Below are positions 61,279 to 64,000 of a stretch of DNA of 64,000 nucleotides, piece by piece. Each line of letters opens with the position of its first letter. Position 1 is the first letter of the stretch. The stretch covers positions 2,520 to 66,519 of the forward strand of contig UZAN01040828.1 of the NCBI GenBank assembly GCA_900618425.1, given 5' to 3'. Position numbers and translations under genes: made by a program. Source of the stretch: Echinostoma caproni (lineage: Eukaryota > Platyhelminthes > Trematoda > Plagiorchiida > Echinostomatidae). The notes beneath the pieces were generated by a model that did no database searches, was not told the origin of the DNA, and saw only the letters and a program-made list of their open reading frames with translations.

Positions 61279-62093
61279 TTAAGCTCCATCAATAAGAACT
61301 GCACCTTGCGTACAGCTGTCCCAAAATATTTTAAATACCCGGCTTATTGAGAATTGATGACTCTGATAAAAATAAATCAAACTGAAGTTGCCCCAAAAGG
61401 GCCGTTTCCAGTCACTTTGGGCTTTTTGACGCCCACGCTCATCGAATGAGGCAATGCACACAAACGCATGCTTCCCCTCCACTGTAGGCAGCGCAACTAG
61501 TGTGTGTTCGTCTCCCGCATTTCTGGCACTGGATTCGTTGTTGAGCATCGGCCAAATCGACCGTGTTCCGCGCACATGTGCGGACATTGTAACAGTTCTC
61601 CTTCAGCGGCGATGCCGGATTGGTTTGCCTTCTGCGTTTAGCCTTCAGGTTTACTTTGTGCGAAGGCTGAGCACATAGCTCTCATGGCTTCTACAGCAGA
61701 TCTATAGCCCTCACCCCTCTCATTTGGCGAGATGACATAGAAGAAACGTCTACGTACACCGGTGTTATCTACAAGCATAGCATGCCAAAGAACGTTTCCG
61801 TCACAGTTTAGCTGGTGTGTGGCGCCCGCTAACAAAACATCATCAAACCTGTTGACGCAACGTAGCATAATCTTAGGAACAAAATGAGTGTAACGAAAGA
61901 CGCTTTCGTTAAGCCCTATCCCAAACTCTCCCTGATTCTCCAGCATATCCCGAACTTTCGCCGCATCGCCACGTGAATCCGATTGAGATCTTTTTTGACG
62001 TACGGATCTTATATCCGCCGTAGTTGAGGGTCTCTTGAACCTTTGTATGGTGAAATCCCTTAGCTTGCGACTACTTCTGAAACGGTCCATCAA
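61279..62093 (-). pseudogene. Mutator-like (MULE/ZSWIM-type) transposase relic
   Basis: The first frame (62093-61638) reads RGDAAKVRDMLENQGEFGIG, then FDDVLLAGATHQLNCDGNVL and WHAMLVDNTGVRRRFFYVIS. This matches the DDE core of Mutator-like transposases and ZSWIM-type derivatives, where the block is typically LLxDATYKxN. Here the catalytic Asp is Gly. After a frameshift a second frame (61587-61279) follows, with DEHTLVALPTVEGKHAF. The relic lies downstream of another piece at 62280-62612 on the same strand. A domesticated gene is unlikely given the frame breaks. Confidence 0.68.
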
Positions 62094-62279
62094 ACTACAC
62101 TCTTCCTCTCCTTGTTCTCAAGAGGGGAGACGATGACTTATACAAACTCTGCTGACCCACATTGAAGTCATGGTTGTGTACAAGACAACGTTTCATCACT
62201 CAGTCCTCCCTCCTGGCTTCGCGAATTCCAACGAATGCAGCTTGAAATAAGTAAAATACATTATAAATGAGAGATTTAT

Positions 62280-62612
62280 TTATCTAGTTGCAGTTGCGCC
62301 GCGCCTTTGATGACGTACACAGCAATATTTGATAAAATAATACGAAAAATCCTCAGGCATGGTCAGTTTCCGACCAAACTTTCTCTCTCGTGTCAGCTTT
62401 TTGGCTTTCATTGATGCACAACCATGGAAGGATGTGCAGGTGACCCTTTGGAATTCACGGAAGTCCTCCAAGATTCCGTTCAGCAATCCACAGCAAAGTT
62501 TTACCATTCGTTCAAAAAGGACCGTATCGTCAACGTGAGCCATGGATAATATGAGCGTGGAAGTGATTGTGGCCATTTGTTTGTGGTATTTATACCTTCC
62601 AGAAAACGTCAA
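62280..62612 (-). pseudogene. Likely N-terminal part of the Mutator-like relic
   Basis: This open stretch of 110 codons contains FREFQRVTCTSFHGCASMKA and LTMPEDFSYYFIKYCCVRHQ followed by RRGA. The pattern of an aromatic-rich segment, a basic lysine stretch and a CC..H pattern resembles the N-terminal zinc/FAR1-like region that precedes the core in this transposase family. It is placed correctly, upstream on the same strand, about 190 bases before the transposase frame, with stops between. The family call is inference. Confidence 0.45.
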
Positions 62613-62747
62613 TTAAGATTAATTAAAGCTAATTTAATTTGACCAAAAGGACTAAAATTCAGCCAAAAGCAAAATCTGTTAAATTTCAGCTAAATTGGTC
62701 ATCACTTTTCCTATGATACATTTGAAATTCGGTCCATTTTAGAAAAC

Positions 62748-64000
62748 CTAATAGTTAGGATGCCACGCAAATACTGTTCCTTGATGAATAGAGAACGAAT
62801 AGAGAAGAAAATTGATAGGTGCAACAAGCAAGTGGGAAAGGTGGGAGGTGCAACCAACCTCTTTTATCTTACCTGAAGCTACAATTTCATGCAGTGGTAT
62901 GCGATTCAAGGACAGCAAGTCCAGGTCCCTCAGTCGTTGGAGGCATCCTTTACCTTTCTGGCGTGCTATCATTCTGGTTGCTAACCGCCTAAATTTTTGA
63001 AAACAGCCTTTAAAATTCGGTGCCCATGCTTGTACGCAATATCCTAGAAGATGACGCACAATAGTTCTGGACAAATGTACGAAAACTTCAGGTCTTCTGC
63101 GGCTTACGAGAGCGCACAACATTAAAAGTGCGTGTCAAGCTTTATTGGCCGCACGCTTGCACTGCAGTGATGGCCTGAATTCATTTGTAATCATTACCCC
63201 CAGATCCTTTGACTCAGAGACATGAATCACACCTCTCGCGTCATCATTGGTTCTTGTTGTCAAGAGCTGGCACTTACCTACATTCACTAGTAGATCCCAT
63301 TTATTTGACCACCTTCGAACTGCATCTAGATCTTGTTCCAATCCTTCCTCAGCTAACTTCACATTATCGNGATCAAAAATGGTAACGGATTCAACACCGA
63401 TCCCTGTGGGATACCACTCGATATTCCCTCGGGTTTGGTTGCATAACTCTCACACTGAATGTGCGACAGGCGAGAAATTGTCTAATCCATTCTCTTGTCT
63501 TACCTAGAATCCTCGTTGTCTGCAATTTTAGATCCAGAACCTGATGACTGACAGATTCGTTAGCTTTGCTGGAATCTAGGTAGCAAACCTCTACTTGGCG
63601 ATCTGCGTCTATTCTTTTTGTAACTTCGTCCAGAAATGCCAGCAGGTTGGTTAGACACGATCATTTCTCGACGAATCCATGCTGGGCTTGAATCAAAAGC
63701 CTATACGCCATCAGATAAAAACATATTTAGTTCCTAACTATCCGCTGGAGACACTTGCAGAAGACCGAGGCAAAACTTACCGGCTTATAGTTGCAAACGT
63801 GGTGTCCAGGGCTTGACTTGTGTATGGCCACTACGGTTGCAGTTTTCCAGTCCTCTGGAAGAGTGCAAGTACCGATGGGCTCCTTAAATAACATAGTCAC
63901 CGGTCTCCCTAATGCATTTGGCAGAGGCTGAATTACGGCGGGATGCAATCCCTCCGGTCCTGCTGCTTTATGCTTATTTAAAGAAAGCCATACTGAGCTG
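62748..64000 (-). pseudogene. LINE D: CR1-type reverse transcriptase, runs off the window
   Basis: On the minus strand: AVIQPLPNALGRPVTMLFKE and TLPEDWKTATVVAIHKSSPG, VCNYKPVSFASVFCKCLQRI, then with stops AQHGFVEK, SCLTNLLAFLDEVTKRIDAD and VEVCYLDSSK (LDF changed to LDS). GIPQGSVLNPLPFLI then jumps to DNVKLAEEGLEQDLDAVRRW at the single N at 63370. The region that would hold the FADD box is missing. The post-RT part is long and open: LVSRRRPEVFVHLSRTIVRH, GYCVQAWAPNFKG and RDLDLLSLNRIPLHEI, to a stop at 62748. It is a third LINE subfamily and inactive. Confidence 0.87.

Overview
The window looks like nuclear DNA of a large, intron-rich, repeat-laden flatworm genome, most likely a digenean trematode. 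The reasons are the mixture of decayed CR1-type LINEs, a Penelope-like element with a GIY-YIG endonuclease, a BEL/Pao and a Gypsy LTR element and a Mutator-like transposase relic, together with long introns, exons with GT..AG borders and AT-rich unique DNA. This mixture is well known in trematodes, but the species cannot be fixed from the sequence. There is no bacterial-type gene organisation.

Host gene. Only one host gene can be supported, on the minus strand. Six pieces read as exons with canonical borders: 42459-42582, 41781-41954, 38390-38747 (5' end lost in a run of N), 37705-37824, 29274-29563 and 19062-19749. Every junction that can be tested has matching splice phases. A possible upstream exon at 51222-51461 encodes two hydrophobic segments and is also phase-compatible. 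The protein is a long Ser/Thr/Pro-rich polypeptide that I cannot name. Its first and last exons were not found. Introns of about 8.1, 9.5 and perhaps 8.6 kb hold much of the mobile DNA.

Layout. 1-19061: no gene seen, only small repeats. 19750-29273 (intron): a Penelope-like element on the gene's own strand, with a second, inverted element head at its 3' end, two hammerhead-ribozyme-like cores nearby, another Penelope scrap and tRNA-like SINE relics. 29564-42458: remaining exons, simple repeats and a 961-base assembly gap. 43131-53336: a LINE A copy (minus) split by an insertion of a dispersed repeat called R1 here, an inverted R1 copy forming a palindrome with 359-base inner arms, LINE B (plus, endonuclease only) and a Gypsy fragment (plus). 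53844-57078: a deleted BEL/Pao element (minus). 57590-64000: LINE C, repeat R2, a third R1 copy, a Mutator-like relic and LINE D running off the end.

All the mobile elements carry stops, frameshifts, deletions or lost catalytic residues, so none looks active. The more unusual observations are the phase-consistent host gene, the hammerhead-like cores beside the Penelope element, the R1 palindrome with an N exactly at its edge, and R1 and R2 as undescribed-looking dispersed repeats.
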